Shown here in pieces: positions 44,825-53,953 of a stretch of 64,000 nucleotides of DNA (the stretch's first letter is position 1; every line of letters starts with the position of its first letter). The stretch is taken from NCBI GenBank assembly GCA_022844125.1, contig JALHMI010000006.1:310001-374000 (forward strand), in the 5' to 3' direction. The notes below the pieces were generated by a model that worked only from the letters and a program-made list of their open reading frames with translations, was not told the origin of the DNA and searched no databases. The stretch is from Pirellulales bacterium (GTDB lineage: Bacteria > Planctomycetota > Planctomycetia > Pirellulales > PALSA-1355). Both the position numbers and the translations under genes were made by a program.

Positions 44825-47800
44825 GTGACACGCCCGAGATCGCCGCGGGCGCCCTGGACGCTGGCAGCCGGAATCGCAACCGTGGAATACCTGTTTAATG
44901 CCCTGTTGGTGCTGGCGGTTGTGACCGTTGTGGGGCATGCGATCTGGGTTGCCCTCGCCAAGCTGTTCGGCCGTCCTTCGTACGAGAAACTGCCGCGCCG
45001 CTGCCCGCGCTGCGGGCTCGCGCTGATCGGCGAAACCTGCAATGTGTGTCATTGGCCCGTCGATCCCGGGCATGTGCGACCCAACGCGCGCGAAGCGCTC
45101 GGGCAGCTCTCAGCCCAAGTGGCGCGGCTCGAACAGCTCAAGATTCTCGATCCTCAGGCGCGGGCTTCATTGGAGGCCGTGATCGAAGCCGAACGAGCAC
45201 GCCGCACACCGCCCGTCGCCCGGCCGGTGATGAAAGCTGCCGAACCTGCGATCGCGGCCACGCTTATCGAGCCGCCCCCGATCAATCCTGCCGCGGTTCA
45301 TTCGGCACAGGCGACGCCGGCCGATCGTGTCGCAGAGTTCGTCGCGCGTCATACATCGACGGCCGTTCCGCCAGCCGACGTTGCGCCCCCGATGCAGTCC
45401 GCGCCGCCGGCCCCTCCGCGCGCAAGCTGGTCCGACTGGCTCGCCGGCTTCATGGAAGAGCGCAACATTCGCTGGGGCGAGCTCGTCGCCGGACTCCTGA
45501 TCGTGTGCTGCTCGATCGCGCTGGTGATCAGCTTCTGGTCCGCCATCGAGGCGCGCCCCTGGCTCAAATTCTTGCTTTTCAACGGCGCGACGGCTGCCAT
45601 CTTCGGCGCTGGCTTCTACTGCGAGCATCGCCTGCGCCTCCGCACCACGGCGCAGGGCATGCTCACGATCGGTTCGCTACTGGCTCCGCTCAACTTCCTG
45701 GCGATTGCGGCACTCTCGAGCGCGCCGGATGCTGGCAACCTGGTGACTATCGGGGCCGAAGGGCTCTCGGCGGCTTTCTTCGCGGCGCTCATCTACTTCG
45801 CCGGGCGCGTGCTTGTGCGGTGTGATGCCTGGTTGTTTACCGCCGGCGTGATGCTGCCGGCCCTGGCGAATCTGCTGGTTCGCCGCTTCATCCATCCCGG
45901 TGCATCGCTCCCGACGCTGGCCCTGGTCGCCGCCGCGCCGACCGCCGCTTACCTCGTGTCGAACCTTTGGTACCTGCGCCGCATTGAGCGGGCAGCCGAA
46001 CCGTCGGAATCCGATGCCAACGCGCTGTTCAAGTTTCTCGGCATCACCAGTTTCGCTGTCGTGCTGCCGCTGGCCCTTTTAGCCTACAAGACCGGCCATC
46101 CGATCCTCGCGCTCCGCCAGCTTCCGCTGATCACCGCGCTTGTCGGCTTTGTGCCGCTCTCCGCAGGACTGACGCTCTGGCAAAAGCTCGTCGATCGCGG
46201 CCTCAGCGGCTTGCGCACCGCCGGAACTGCGGTGGCTATCTTCGGTGCCGCTGTCTCGCTGGCAGGACTTGTCATCGGCTGGCCCGAGCCGAGCGCATTG
46301 CTGCCGGCCGCGGTTGCCGAGTTTGTGCTGCTCAGCTACCTGGCCTGGCGGTACGGAATGTCCGCGCTGCATCTGCCGGTGGGCTGGTGTCTGACGGCCG
46401 TGTGCCTGCTCGCGGCGCATCTGTTTGAAGGGCGAATCGTCTGGTCTGGCGAATCGGCCTCGGGCATGCTCGCGGCATTCGCCTGCGGCGAAACCGGCAT
46501 CCTGCTTGCGCCGCTGGTGGTACTCTATGCCGGACTGGCTGCGGTGTTCCGCCTGCGGGATCGTGCCGAGTGGCGTGCATTGGGCGGAGCCGCTCTCACG
46601 TTGATGACTGCCAGCGCGGCGCTGCTGGTGTGGTTTGGCTATGGCAACGCCGGAGTGCCGCTCGGCGCGGGCTGGATCTTGCTATTCTACGCCGCGGGCC
46701 TGCTCGCGTGGGGCATGCGATCCGAGCGCCGCATTCCGGCCTGGCTCGGCCTCGGCATGCTCCTGCTTGCGACCTGGCAGCTCGTGGTCTTTCGCTTCGG
46801 ACCGAGTCTCGCACTCGCGCGGGCCTGGTTTGACGCGCTGCTAGTCTTCGCCACGACCAGTGCGGCGCTGGGTTTGGTGGTTCGCCATCCGCGCGTCGCC
46901 GTGGCCAACAGCCCGCTGCGAAGCGCCGCGCTGCACGCCTCGCTGGTGGTGAGTGTGGTGGCGGTGGTGGGTGCGCTGCTACCGATGCCGCTGCTGATTG
47001 CGTGGAGTGCCTGGCGGCTGTTGTGGCTGGCCGTGCTGTGGGGAGTGATCGCCCTGGCGCTCAATCGCGCTCCGCTCGGGACCCTCGCTCAGGTGGCGCT
47101 CTCCGCGGCCGCGGGATTTGCCGTCGCGAGTGTCCTGCAGCACCAGCCATGGTTCGCAAGCTCGTCTCGCCCCTGGATCGATCCGCGGATGCTCGGATTC
47201 GCCGGTTTGGCCCTGGCGGGCGTGAACTTCCTATGGATCGCACTGCGTGCCCTGGCACGGCGTTACGAAGCGAGTTCAAACGAACTGCTCGTTCGCGCTG
47301 CCGCGCTGCTGCGATCGCCGTGGCTCTTCGTCGATCGTGCCGTCACCGGCGGGTTGGTCGCGCTGCTCGTGCTGCTCTCGGCCGCCGCAGTGCTGCCGGG
47401 CACGCTGTTGGAGATCATGCCCGCAAGCGCGTCGGCGCGGGACTTCGCCGGCGATTGGCTGCATCTCGGTTTTGACTACACGCTGGCGGGGCAGGGGGGC
47501 ACCTGGCTGCTCGCGGCTGCGCTGATCGCGTTGGTACTGGTCACGCTCCGCCAGACCGCCAATCGCGGGTGGCTGTATGTGCTGGTGCTGACGATCGGTG
47601 CGCTGGCGCCGCTTTCCGCGGCAAGGTTCGACAGCGTTGGCGCTGTCGCCAGCGCGCTCGTCTGGAGCTCGACGATCTTCCTGGCCAGCGCGTCGATCAC
47701 GGTCTGGTGCCGCGAGCCAATAGCGCGCTTGGCCGGGCGGTTGGGTTTTGAAGGCTGGCCGCCGGAGCTCGGCGTCCGGCGTGACCTGACGATCCTCGTC

Positions 47801-50800
47801 CTGCTGATCGGACTTGTGGTTCCGCTCGTGCTTGGCCTGGCCATCTGTGCGCAAGGTCTCGGCCGCGCCGGCACGATACCGCACCTATTGCCGTACTATC
47901 TCGTAGCCGCGGTCGTCTCGACGATGCTGGCCGCGGTGCTCTGGGTGAGCGGCTGGTTCGATGGCGACGGCGCCAGCGGACGCACGAACCTGCCGCTGGC
48001 CACGCCTGCCCTCGCGATGCTGCTCGGCGTGATTCCACTCGTCGCCATGGTCATGTATCACATCGCAGTGGCGCTCGTAGCCAGCCCAATCCGCGGGCCC
48101 GATCCCGCGTCGATCTTTGGGCGGCTGGGCTATCCGCTGAACTACGGCGGGCCGATTGCGATCGTCGCGATCACGCTGGTCGGTTACGCCCTTCGCCAGC
48201 GCTCCGGCAGCTTCGCGCTCGCCGCGAGCTTGATCACCTGTCTAACAATGTGCGTCAGTTGGCTTACGGCAGCCGATCCGATTCTGATCGCCGACACGAG
48301 CACTTGGATTCATCTCGTCCAACTCATCGCCATCGTGGCGGCGCTGTTCACGCTCGGCTGGATTTGGCTGGTAGCTTGGGATCGGCGCAGCGACGGGCGT
48401 TACGGTTATGTCGTGGGCGGACCCTTCTTTGACGTGCAGTCGATGATCGCTCCGGCGCTCGCGGCTCTGCTCGTCGGCTGGACCTGGCTGCGGCTGTTCA
48501 CGCGGCCAGCGCCACAATTCGGCGCAGTCGTTCCGCCCGAGTTTGCAGACGCTTTTGGCGTCGCCACGCTGGCGATCGTGATCCTCGCCGTGTGGCTGAC
48601 GGCGACCGCACTCGCGCGACCGCTCAGTCGGCTGGCCATCAGTTCGCTGCTGGTTACGACAGCCACCGTGGTTGCCGCCATCGCCGCCCGCTGGGACGTG
48701 GGCAACTGGCTCGCCTTTCGCACGCTGTTCGTCGGCCACGCGATCACTGCAGCGGTGCTACTGGCGCTGGCCTGGCGCGAGAGGAAGGGGACGGGAGTCT
48801 TTTCCGCACACAGCTCTCCGCCCGCCGGACAGTTCTGGCCAGCGCTGCAGACGGCCGTGCTGTTCCTGCTTGCGGTGGTTCTGTTCCAGCAGTTTCCCTG
48901 GTGGTCGATCGCCGGTTGGGCCCTTTGTGGAATCGTGTATTCGCCACTACAGTCGATGATCTACCAGCGACGCGGCTACCTCTATGCCGCGTCACTGCTC
49001 ATCAACATTGCGGGCCTCGCCGCCGCCGATCAGCTCAACCTTGTGCCCGATCTGCCTGAGTTTGTTTATTGGAGCATTGCACTGCTGGCACTGCCGGTGC
49101 CGGCCTGGCTGGTGATCGAACAGCGTGCGATTCGCCCCCGCTCTTTCGCGGGTTTGAATTTCCCGCCGGCCCATCGCGTCGCCGCCTGGTTCGCCGCAGG
49201 GTTGCTCGTGCTTGCCGTTGTGAGTGAACTTTCCGCGGACGTCATCGGTGCGAGCGGCACGGTTTCGCTGGCCGGTGTGAGCTGGCTTGCGCTGAGCGTG
49301 GTGTTCATCGCCTCCGCCAGCTTGCTGTGGGATGAGCGCGGCCGAGACGCCTTCGGCCTGCTGTACCTGGTTGGCCTCACCGCTTGCGGCATGCTGGTGG
49401 CCGCGTTCGATCTCACGCCGCCGTGGCTCCTGTGGACCGGCGGGATGGTGCTGGCTGCATACTCTCTGGCCACGAGCACGCTGTGGAGCTTCCGTGCAAG
49501 GCTGGCGGACGTGGCGAGCGCGGTGCGCATTCCGCGGCACGAATCGCACGGTCATGCCCAACTCGCGTGGCTTGTTCCGGCAAACATTTTTCTCATCGGC
49601 GGCGTGATCCTGATCGCGTTCCTGGTGCTGATGACGAGCGCCCGCGTCGATCTGCGAATCCTGATCGCGCAGGCCACGCTCGTGCAGGTCGCCAGCCTGG
49701 CGCTGCTGGCGCGCGGCGAGCGTCGAGACGCGATCCAGCATGCGGCGCTTACCGTGGGGGCAATCGGCGCGGTGTTTTTCGGTTGGGCGTGGCTCGTGCC
49801 CGGCGTAACGTTCACGCTGCTGCACGCCTTGATCGTGCTGGCCGCGGCTACCGTCATCGTCGGTGCGTTCTACGGTCTGGGACTGGTGAAGCTGCTCGGC
49901 GAGGAAAGCCCCTGGCTCAGCGCCGCGCGTCGTTTGCTGCCACTGCTGGTGGCGGTCAGCCTCGGGGCGATCCTCGCCTCGCTCGGCATCGAACTCTATC
50001 AGTTCATCGTCGAAGGCGAAGTGCGCATCGCGATGTTCGCCACGGTCCTGCTCGGGGCCACGATGGTCGCGATTACCGTGGCCGCGCTGGCCGCGGCGAT
50101 CCTGCCCGGGCGCGATCCGCTGGCCCTCAGTGAGCGCGGCCGCGCGGTGTACGTCTATGCGGCCGAGATCCTGCTGGCGCTGTTGTTTGTTCATATTCGC
50201 GTCACGTTCCCCTGGCTGTTTCGTGGGTTCTTCCAGCAGTATTGGCCGCTGATCGTGATGGCCATCGCTTTCCTCGGCGTCGGGGCAGGCGAACTCTTCC
50301 GCCGCCGCCAGGTGCATGTCCTCTCGCGGCCGCTGGAAAACACCGGCGTAATGCTCCCTGTGCTGCCGGTGTTGGGCTTCTGGTTCGTGGAGTCGCAGGT
50401 CGACTACTCGCTGCTCCTGGTGGGCGTGGGTCTGTTGTATGCGACGCTCTCGATCGCACGGCGCTCGTTCGGTTTCGGCGTGCTGGCGGCGCTGGCGGCC
50501 AACGGCGGCTTGTGGTACTTCCTCGGTCATCAAGGGGGCTGGGGCTTTCTGCGTCATCCGCAGGTCTGGATGATCCCGCCCGCCGTGTGCGTGCTGGCGG
50601 CAGCGTATCTCAACCGAAGGCAACTCAATGACGCACAGATGACAACGATCCGCTACGCGAGCTCGATGGCGATTTATCTCTCTTCGACCGCCGACATCTT
50701 CGTCAACGGCGTGGCCAATGCTCCCTGGCTGCCGGGCGTTCTCGCGGGCCTCTCGGTGCTGGGCATTTTCGCCGGCATCATCCTGCGGGTGCGAGCCTTC

Positions 50801-51001
50801 CTGCTGCTGGGCACCGGTTTTCTCGCGCTCGCCATGTTCACGGTCATCTGGTACGCGGCCGTCGATCTGGAGCAGACCTGGATCTGGTGGGCCTGCGGCA
50901 TCCTGCTGGGCCTCGCGATCCTGCTGCTGCTCGCCTTCTTCGAAAAGCGCCGCCAGGACATTCACGAGATGCTCGATCGATTGAAGCAGTGGGAAGGGTG
51001 A
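44825..51001 (+). CDS. Giant polytopic membrane protein with N-terminal zinc ribbon
   Basis: 2058 residues from the first GTG; a GTG at 44882 (start VEYLFNALL) is an equally plausible start and would give a protein opening with its first membrane helix. Residues ~21-45 are a membrane helix, followed by a zinc ribbon C60-PRC63-...-C72-NVC75, a Pro/Ala-rich cytosolic linker (~80-205) with a short coiled segment, then from ~215 to the end roughly fifty hydrophobic helices of Leu/Ala/Val type with short basic loops, ending with a charged helix (EKRRQDIHEMLDRLKQWEG). The start of this region (EERNIRWGELVAGLLIVCCSIALVISFW) resembles the multi-span DUF2339/DUF2157-type proteins. No enzyme motif is visible. 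Function unknown. It ends 4 bases before a convergent gene. Confidence 0.85.
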   Translation: MTRPRSPRAPWTLAAGIATVEYLFNALLVLAVVTVVGHAIWVALAKLFGRPSYEKLPRRCPRCGLALIGETCNVCHWPVDPGHVRPNAREALGQLSAQVARLEQLKILDPQARASLEAVIEAERARRTPPVARPVMKAAEPAIAATLIEPPPINPAAVHSAQATPADRVAEFVARHTSTAVPPADVAPPMQSAPPAPPRASWSDWLAGFMEERNIRWGELVAGLLIVCCSIALVISFWSAIEARPWLKFLLFNGATAAIFGAGFYCEHRLRLRTTAQGMLTIGSLLAPLNFLAIAALSSAPDAGNLVTIGAEGLSAAFFAALIYFAGRVLVRCDAWLFTAGVMLPALANLLVRRFIHPGASLPTLALVAAAPTAAYLVSNLWYLRRIERAAEPSESDANALFKFLGITSFAVVLPLALLAYKTGHPILALRQLPLITALVGFVPLSAGLTLWQKLVDRGLSGLRTAGTAVAIFGAAVSLAGLVIGWPEPSALLPAAVAEFVLLSYLAWRYGMSALHLPVGWCLTAVCLLAAHLFEGRIVWSGESASGMLAAFACGETGILLAPLVVLYAGLAAVFRLRDRAEWRALGGAALTLMTASAALLVWFGYGNAGVPLGAGWILLFYAAGLLAWGMRSERRIPAWLGLGMLLLATWQLVVFRFGPSLALARAWFDALLVFATTSAALGLVVRHPRVAVANSPLRSAALHASLVVSVVAVVGALLPMPLLIAWSAWRLLWLAVLWGVIALALNRAPLGTLAQVALSAAAGFAVASVLQHQPWFASSSRPWIDPRMLGFAGLALAGVNFLWIALRALARRYEASSNELLVRAAALLRSPWLFVDRAVTGGLVALLVLLSAAAVLPGTLLEIMPASASARDFAGDWLHLGFDYTLAGQGGTWLLAAALIALVLVTLRQTANRGWLYVLVLTIGALAPLSAARFDSVGAVASALVWSSTIFLASASITVWCREPIARLAGRLGFEGWPPELGVRRDLTILVLLIGLVVPLVLGLAICAQGLGRAGTIPHLLPYYLVAAVVSTMLAAVLWVSGWFDGDGASGRTNLPLATPALAMLLGVIPLVAMVMYHIAVALVASPIRGPDPASIFGRLGYPLNYGGPIAIVAITLVGYALRQRSGSFALAASLITCLTMCVSWLTAADPILIADTSTWIHLVQLIAIVAALFTLGWIWLVAWDRRSDGRYGYVVGGPFFDVQSMIAPALAALLVGWTWLRLFTRPAPQFGAVVPPEFADAFGVATLAIVILAVWLTATALARPLSRLAISSLLVTTATVVAAIAARWDVGNWLAFRTLFVGHAITAAVLLALAWRERKGTGVFSAHSSPPAGQFWPALQTAVLFLLAVVLFQQFPWWSIAGWALCGIVYSPLQSMIYQRRGYLYAASLLINIAGLAAADQLNLVPDLPEFVYWSIALLALPVPAWLVIEQRAIRPRSFAGLNFPPAHRVAAWFAAGLLVLAVVSELSADVIGASGTVSLAGVSWLALSVVFIASASLLWDERGRDAFGLLYLVGLTACGMLVAAFDLTPPWLLWTGGMVLAAYSLATSTLWSFRARLADVASAVRIPRHESHGHAQLAWLVPANIFLIGGVILIAFLVLMTSARVDLRILIAQATLVQVASLALLARGERRDAIQHAALTVGAIGAVFFGWAWLVPGVTFTLLHALIVLAAATVIVGAFYGLGLVKLLGEESPWLSAARRLLPLLVAVSLGAILASLGIELYQFIVEGEVRIAMFATVLLGATMVAITVAALAAAILPGRDPLALSERGRAVYVYAAEILLALLFVHIRVTFPWLFRGFFQQYWPLIVMAIAFLGVGAGELFRRRQVHVLSRPLENTGVMLPVLPVLGFWFVESQVDYSLLLVGVGLLYATLSIARRSFGFGVLAALAANGGLWYFLGHQGGWGFLRHPQVWMIPPAVCVLAAAYLNRRQLNDAQMTTIRYASSMAIYLSSTADIFVNGVANAPWLPGVLAGLSVLGIFAGIILRVRAFLLLGTGFLALAMFTVIWYAAVDLEQTWIWWACGILLGLAILLLLAFFEKRRQDIHEMLDRLKQWEG

Positions 51002-51005
51002 GCGG

Positions 51006-52028
51006 TTAACTTCCTCCTTGTTCCGCGTACCCTTCCAGCATCACGCTCAGCATCTGCCTGGCCGCCGGCGGATCGCTCACCACGGCGAGCATGATCTTCT
51101 CCAGCGGTAGCGGATCGAGCCGCGCCAGGTGCATCAGTACCCGTGCAATCGGCTGGCGCGGCGGAATCACGGCCAAGAGCCGCCGCCACATTTCGGGCCC
51201 CGCCTGCAAGAGCCAGACTTCATATTCGAGCTGATCGGCCTCGTCTGTCACCTGCTCATACACTTCGTCGCACAGGGTGTTGAGGCCGTGAATGCAGACG
51301 AGTTCCGCCGTCCCCTTCGTCAGTTCGTGCACGAGCAGCGGCAGGCAGATGGATTTGCCGACGACCTTGAACCGCTGGCCGTCGTGCTCGACGCCGCCGT
51401 AGCCGCCGGCGATCTTCCGCGTCCAGCGGCCGACTCGGGTGCGCGGCTCGCGCAGATGGCCGAAGGCCACGTCCCAGGTGATCGCCGCATCGAAACGACT
51501 ATCGTCGATCCCCCAGATTTCGGCCGTGATGCGTTTGGCGGTTGCCTCCAGTTCGCGCTCGTGGCCCTGTTCGGCCTGGAGCACCTGCAAATGCATGCGG
51601 ATGGTTTGCGCGTAGCGAGTAATTGGGAACGACCTCACGCCCTTGCGCCGCGCGCGGTCCATGAGTTCGCGGTTCCCTGCTCGGGCCAGTTCGCCGCCAT
51701 AGCGCGCGAGCAGCGGGTGCCGATGAAACGGGTGCGAACGGAAACCGGTGCGCCACCAGAACCAGCGCCACCAGCCGTAGAGCACGGTCAGATCGCCGGC
51801 CCAATAGTTGAGGTGAAAGCCGACCACCGCCTTGTCATACAGCTCGACCAACCCTGGCTGGATCTGTTCCAGTTCCTCGGCCGCGAGGTGATGGGCGGTG
51901 ATGTAAGTGTGGGCAGCCGCGCCCTGAATCAGCAGGTTAAGCGTCAGCCGCTTGTTGATCTGCTGCAGCAGCTCATCGTCGTGACGGTCTGCGTCGTGCT
52001 TGGCGGGCGATTGAAAGTTCAGGGACAA
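51006..52028 (-). CDS. Uncharacterised protein, non-ATG start
   Basis: About 340 residues. There is no ATG near the N-terminus; TTG at 52026-52028 or CTG at 52020-52022, directly after the stop of the 73-residue gene, are the likely starts. The protein is largely alpha-helical, with QINKRLTLNLLIQGAAAHTYITAHHL, an aromatic patch YGWWRWFWWRTGFRSHPFHRHPLL, and LLVHELTKGTAELVCIHGL. The HEL motif is not completed to HExxH. A Glu/Leu-rich C-terminus follows (EYEVWLLQAGPEMWRRLLAVIPP). No family assigned. It should be translated with the small upstream gene. Confidence 0.7.
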   Translation of the reverse strand: MSLNFQSPAKHDADRHDDELLQQINKRLTLNLLIQGAAAHTYITAHHLAAEELEQIQPGLVELYDKAVVGFHLNYWAGDLTVLYGWWRWFWWRTGFRSHPFHRHPLLARYGGELARAGNRELMDRARRKGVRSFPITRYAQTIRMHLQVLQAEQGHERELEATAKRITAEIWGIDDSRFDAAITWDVAFGHLREPRTRVGRWTRKIAGGYGGVEHDGQRFKVVGKSICLPLLVHELTKGTAELVCIHGLNTLCDEVYEQVTDEADQLEYEVWLLQAGPEMWRRLLAVIPPRQPIARVLMHLARLDPLPLEKIMLAVVSDPPAARQMLSVMLEGYAEQGGS

Positions 52029-52033
52029 GGGTC

Positions 52034-52255
52034 TTACTCGCTGGCCTTGGGCTGCGGCTCGATTCGGCCGGGCGGCCAACTTGGCTCGAACGGATCGAGG
52101 CCGGGCTGCTCTTTCGGTGGTGCTTCTGGCGTCTCCGGTTCCACCTCCGGCTCGGCCGGCGGCGCTTCGGGAGTGGCAGGCAGGGAAAGTGGCATCCGGT
52201 CCCGCGGCTGGGACTCGTCGAACGGTCGCGCGGGTTTTGTCGGGAGAATGGGCAT
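52034..52255 (-). CDS. Small Pro/Glu-rich protein
   Basis: 73 residues, ATG at 52255 to TAA 52034-52036. Composition is Pro, Glu, Ala and Arg (ATPEAPPAEPEVEPETPEAP). It has no signal peptide and no domain. Its stop is 5 bases before the TTG start of the next gene, suggesting coupling. The longer upstream frame runs into repeat-like DNA and is unlikely to be coding. It may be a disordered adaptor or an expressed remnant. Confidence 0.45.
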   Translation of the reverse strand: MPILPTKPARPFDESQPRDRMPLSLPATPEAPPAEPEVEPETPEAPPKEQPGLDPFEPSWPPGRIEPQPKASE

Positions 52256-52290
52256 GGAACCAATTCTACTGCATGGGACTAATTCTTGGC

Positions 52291-52500
52291 ACCGCGAAGC
52301 ACAGATGAACACCGATGAATACAGATGAAGAAGGCTAAGAGATCCACAGATTACTTCGTGGTGTTCTTGGTGCCTTGGTGGCGAATTTGTTTTTTGAATT
52401 CGAAAGCATGGGAACCACAATGTCACGAAGGGCACAAAGGAGGAAGGGAGAGGAGTTGCATTGCGTTTGGTTTGCCTCTGTGACCTCTGTGGTGAATTTT
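52291..52500. repeat. Degenerate CACAGATGAA / CACGAAGG repeat island 1
   Basis: Short imperfect units follow one another: CACAGATGAACACCGATGAA (52300-52319) and the following TACAGATGAAG; TTCGTGGTGTTCTTGGTGCC (52352-52371), the reverse strand of CACGAAGG-type units; CACGAAGGGCACAAAGGAGG (52423-52442); and CCTCTGTGACCTCTGTGGTGAA (about 52475-52496), the reverse strand of CACAGAGG-type units. Such units are recurrent in intergenic DNA of several phyla, as I recall. Confidence 0.7.
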
Positions 52501-52569
52501 CTTATTTTGATCGCCTCGGGCTCGGCGCGCGGAAGGAGACAGAACACTCGCTTGGAGGGTTTTGGTGCC

Positions 52570-52653
52570 GCAGCCTTCGGTCGAGCCGGGAGTTTGGTTT
52601 TAAAGTGGGTTAGGAATGGTTGACAGTTCCACGGTCATTCGACCGAAGGCTGC
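52570..52653. repeat. 15-base inverted repeat pair
   Basis: GCAGCCTTCGGTCGA at 52570-52584 and its exact reverse complement TCGACCGAAGGCTGC at 52639-52653, with 54 bases between. It could be hairpin ends of a small mobile element or a structured RNA. No gene lies between. Confidence 0.7.
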
Positions 52654-53202
52654 TAACACGCGGGGCGCTGCCGTCTGCAATGGGCGTTCAGCCTAGACCG
52701 GGCTGTGGTCGTGCTGTGACGGCAGCCTCAGCTTGGCCGAGGCTGGCCGCGTCGCATCGCTTTTGTCCTGGGCTTCACGCGCTCCACTGCTGTTCGAGTC
52801 CGCAGATGCCGACCACGCGCGCCCGCCACATGTTCTATGCGTCAACAGAGCGGTTGGCGTTTTTCCGCGTGCCGGGTCACAGGGGCTGACTCGGCCGCTT
52901 CACACAATCGGGCAGTCCATCGAACGAACGGCGTTAAGCTACCGCCGGCAAACTCCCCTTTCACCCCGAACTGCGCATGGTCCGTGGTGCACTCGGAGCG
53001 ACTCCGCACTCTCGACACAAGTTTTGCGAGTGGTGTCAGGCGACACGTCACATCCCTTTCTCCGCCGCGTTGAGTCGGCCAAACCAAGACAGCCGACACG
53101 TGGGTGGCATTCACATCGAGAGGCCTTGTCAGGCCGTCGTACTGAAATCGAGTCTGCCAGAAAGGGTGGCCACATTTCAAGCGCGCAAACAGGCCAGGGG
53201 AA

Positions 53203-53541
53203 AAAAAGATGCACCGCAGAGGGCGCGGAGGTGCGCCGAGGGAAGACAGAGGATCCACACAGCGAAGAGCTAAAAGTGAAAGATTCTTCGAGGAAGACGC
53301 AGGTTGCGGGTGGGAGAAGTGTGGATGGCGTGGGCGCGCGGATCGTGCGTGAGAAAGAACAAAAAATTTTGGAAGGAAGATTCACCACAGACGGCACAGA
53401 GAGCACAGAGGAAGAGTGAACCGGAGCAAGGAGCGGGGTTGGCTTGTTTTTTGAACTTGTGTGCTGCTGGTCGGCGTGCTGCTGAAAGAAAGCACGGATA
53501 AAGGAGACTACGACGACACCACGGCACGACGAAGAAGGACG
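53203..53541. repeat. Degenerate CACAGAG / CACGACGAAG repeat island 2
   Basis: Units at ~53209-53240 (GCACCGCAGAGGGCGCGGAG), 53382-53413 (TCACCACAGACGGCACAGAG and following GCACAGAGGAAG) and ~53503-53541 (ACGACGACACCACGGCACGA and following CGAAGAAGGACG), separated by non-coding sequence. It is the same class of unit as island 1 but more diverged. Confidence 0.65.
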
Positions 53542-53604
53542 ATGAGAGAGGCAAGTTAAGTTGTGTTAGGATACGGCTAAGGGATTCTGCAAGCGAGCAC
53601 TCGG

Positions 53605-53832
53605 ATGGTCAATGCCATGGCATCAGTTCGACGAACACAGTTTTCTGTTCGCACGTTATTGGCGGTCGTCACGATTGCGGCAATTGCGATTCCGTCCACT
53701 CAGTTGGTTTCGATGGCGTGGAAGCAGCATCGGAGGCAGCGGACAGCAGCGAATATAAAGGCGTTTGGAATCGCACTGAAGACGTACCACGGCGATTCAT
53801 GCTCGATCCACGTCCATGAGCTCAAAAACTGA
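53605..53832 (+). CDS. Short membrane protein with planctomycete SVRTLL leader, possibly truncated
   Basis: 75 residues. The N-terminus (RRTQFSVRTLLAVVTIAAIAI) is the single membrane segment found at the start of many planctomycete proteins with different C-terminal domains, followed by QHRRQRTAANIKAFGIALKTYHGDS and a stop. Family members are usually longer, so the gene may have been cut by the neighbouring repeat-rich region. It is lower in GC than its neighbours. Function unknown. Confidence 0.5.
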   Translation: MVNAMASVRRTQFSVRTLLAVVTIAAIAIPSTQLVSMAWKQHRRQRTAANIKAFGIALKTYHGDSCSIHVHELKN

Positions 53833-53953
53833 GTGCGGCTGGTTTCGGATTGGCTGTCGAGATGTCGGCTGTGGGCAGAACGCGAACCTTTGCGGGCTCT
53901 GGATTGTCCAGGGCACGGCGTCGACCTTCTTAAATCCCCGAATACGGATCGCC

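Larger units (their letters stand above)
52256..53604. other. Gene-poor stretch of 1.35 kb with degenerate repeats
   Basis: I find no convincing gene. Open frames (the longest about 228 codons) have poor codon structure, stops of other frames and no motif. The stretch contains two islands of CACAGA/CACGAAGG-type repeats (separate entries), a pair of 15-base inverted repeats and several short hairpins such as CAGCCTC/GAGGCTG near 52722-52744. It may be the remains of mobile DNA or a silent non-coding region. Confidence 0.65.

Noticed and set aside
48992-50965. 657-codon open frame opposite the giant membrane gene
   Set aside because: It is the antisense of a Leu/Ala/Val-rich coding region; its translation is Arg/Gln/His/Glu-rich without a domain, the signature of a GC-rich shadow frame.
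51006-52028. HExxH metallopeptidase in the unknown 340-residue protein
   Set aside because: The sequence reads VHELTKG, so the second His of the motif is missing.
52733-53419. 228-codon plus-strand frame in the repeat-rich stretch
   Set aside because: The translation runs through repeat islands, has no domain and no ribosome-binding site, and competing frames are equally open.
52291-53541. CRISPR array
   Set aside because: Units are short, degenerate and irregularly spaced without unique spacers of constant length, and no cas gene is near.
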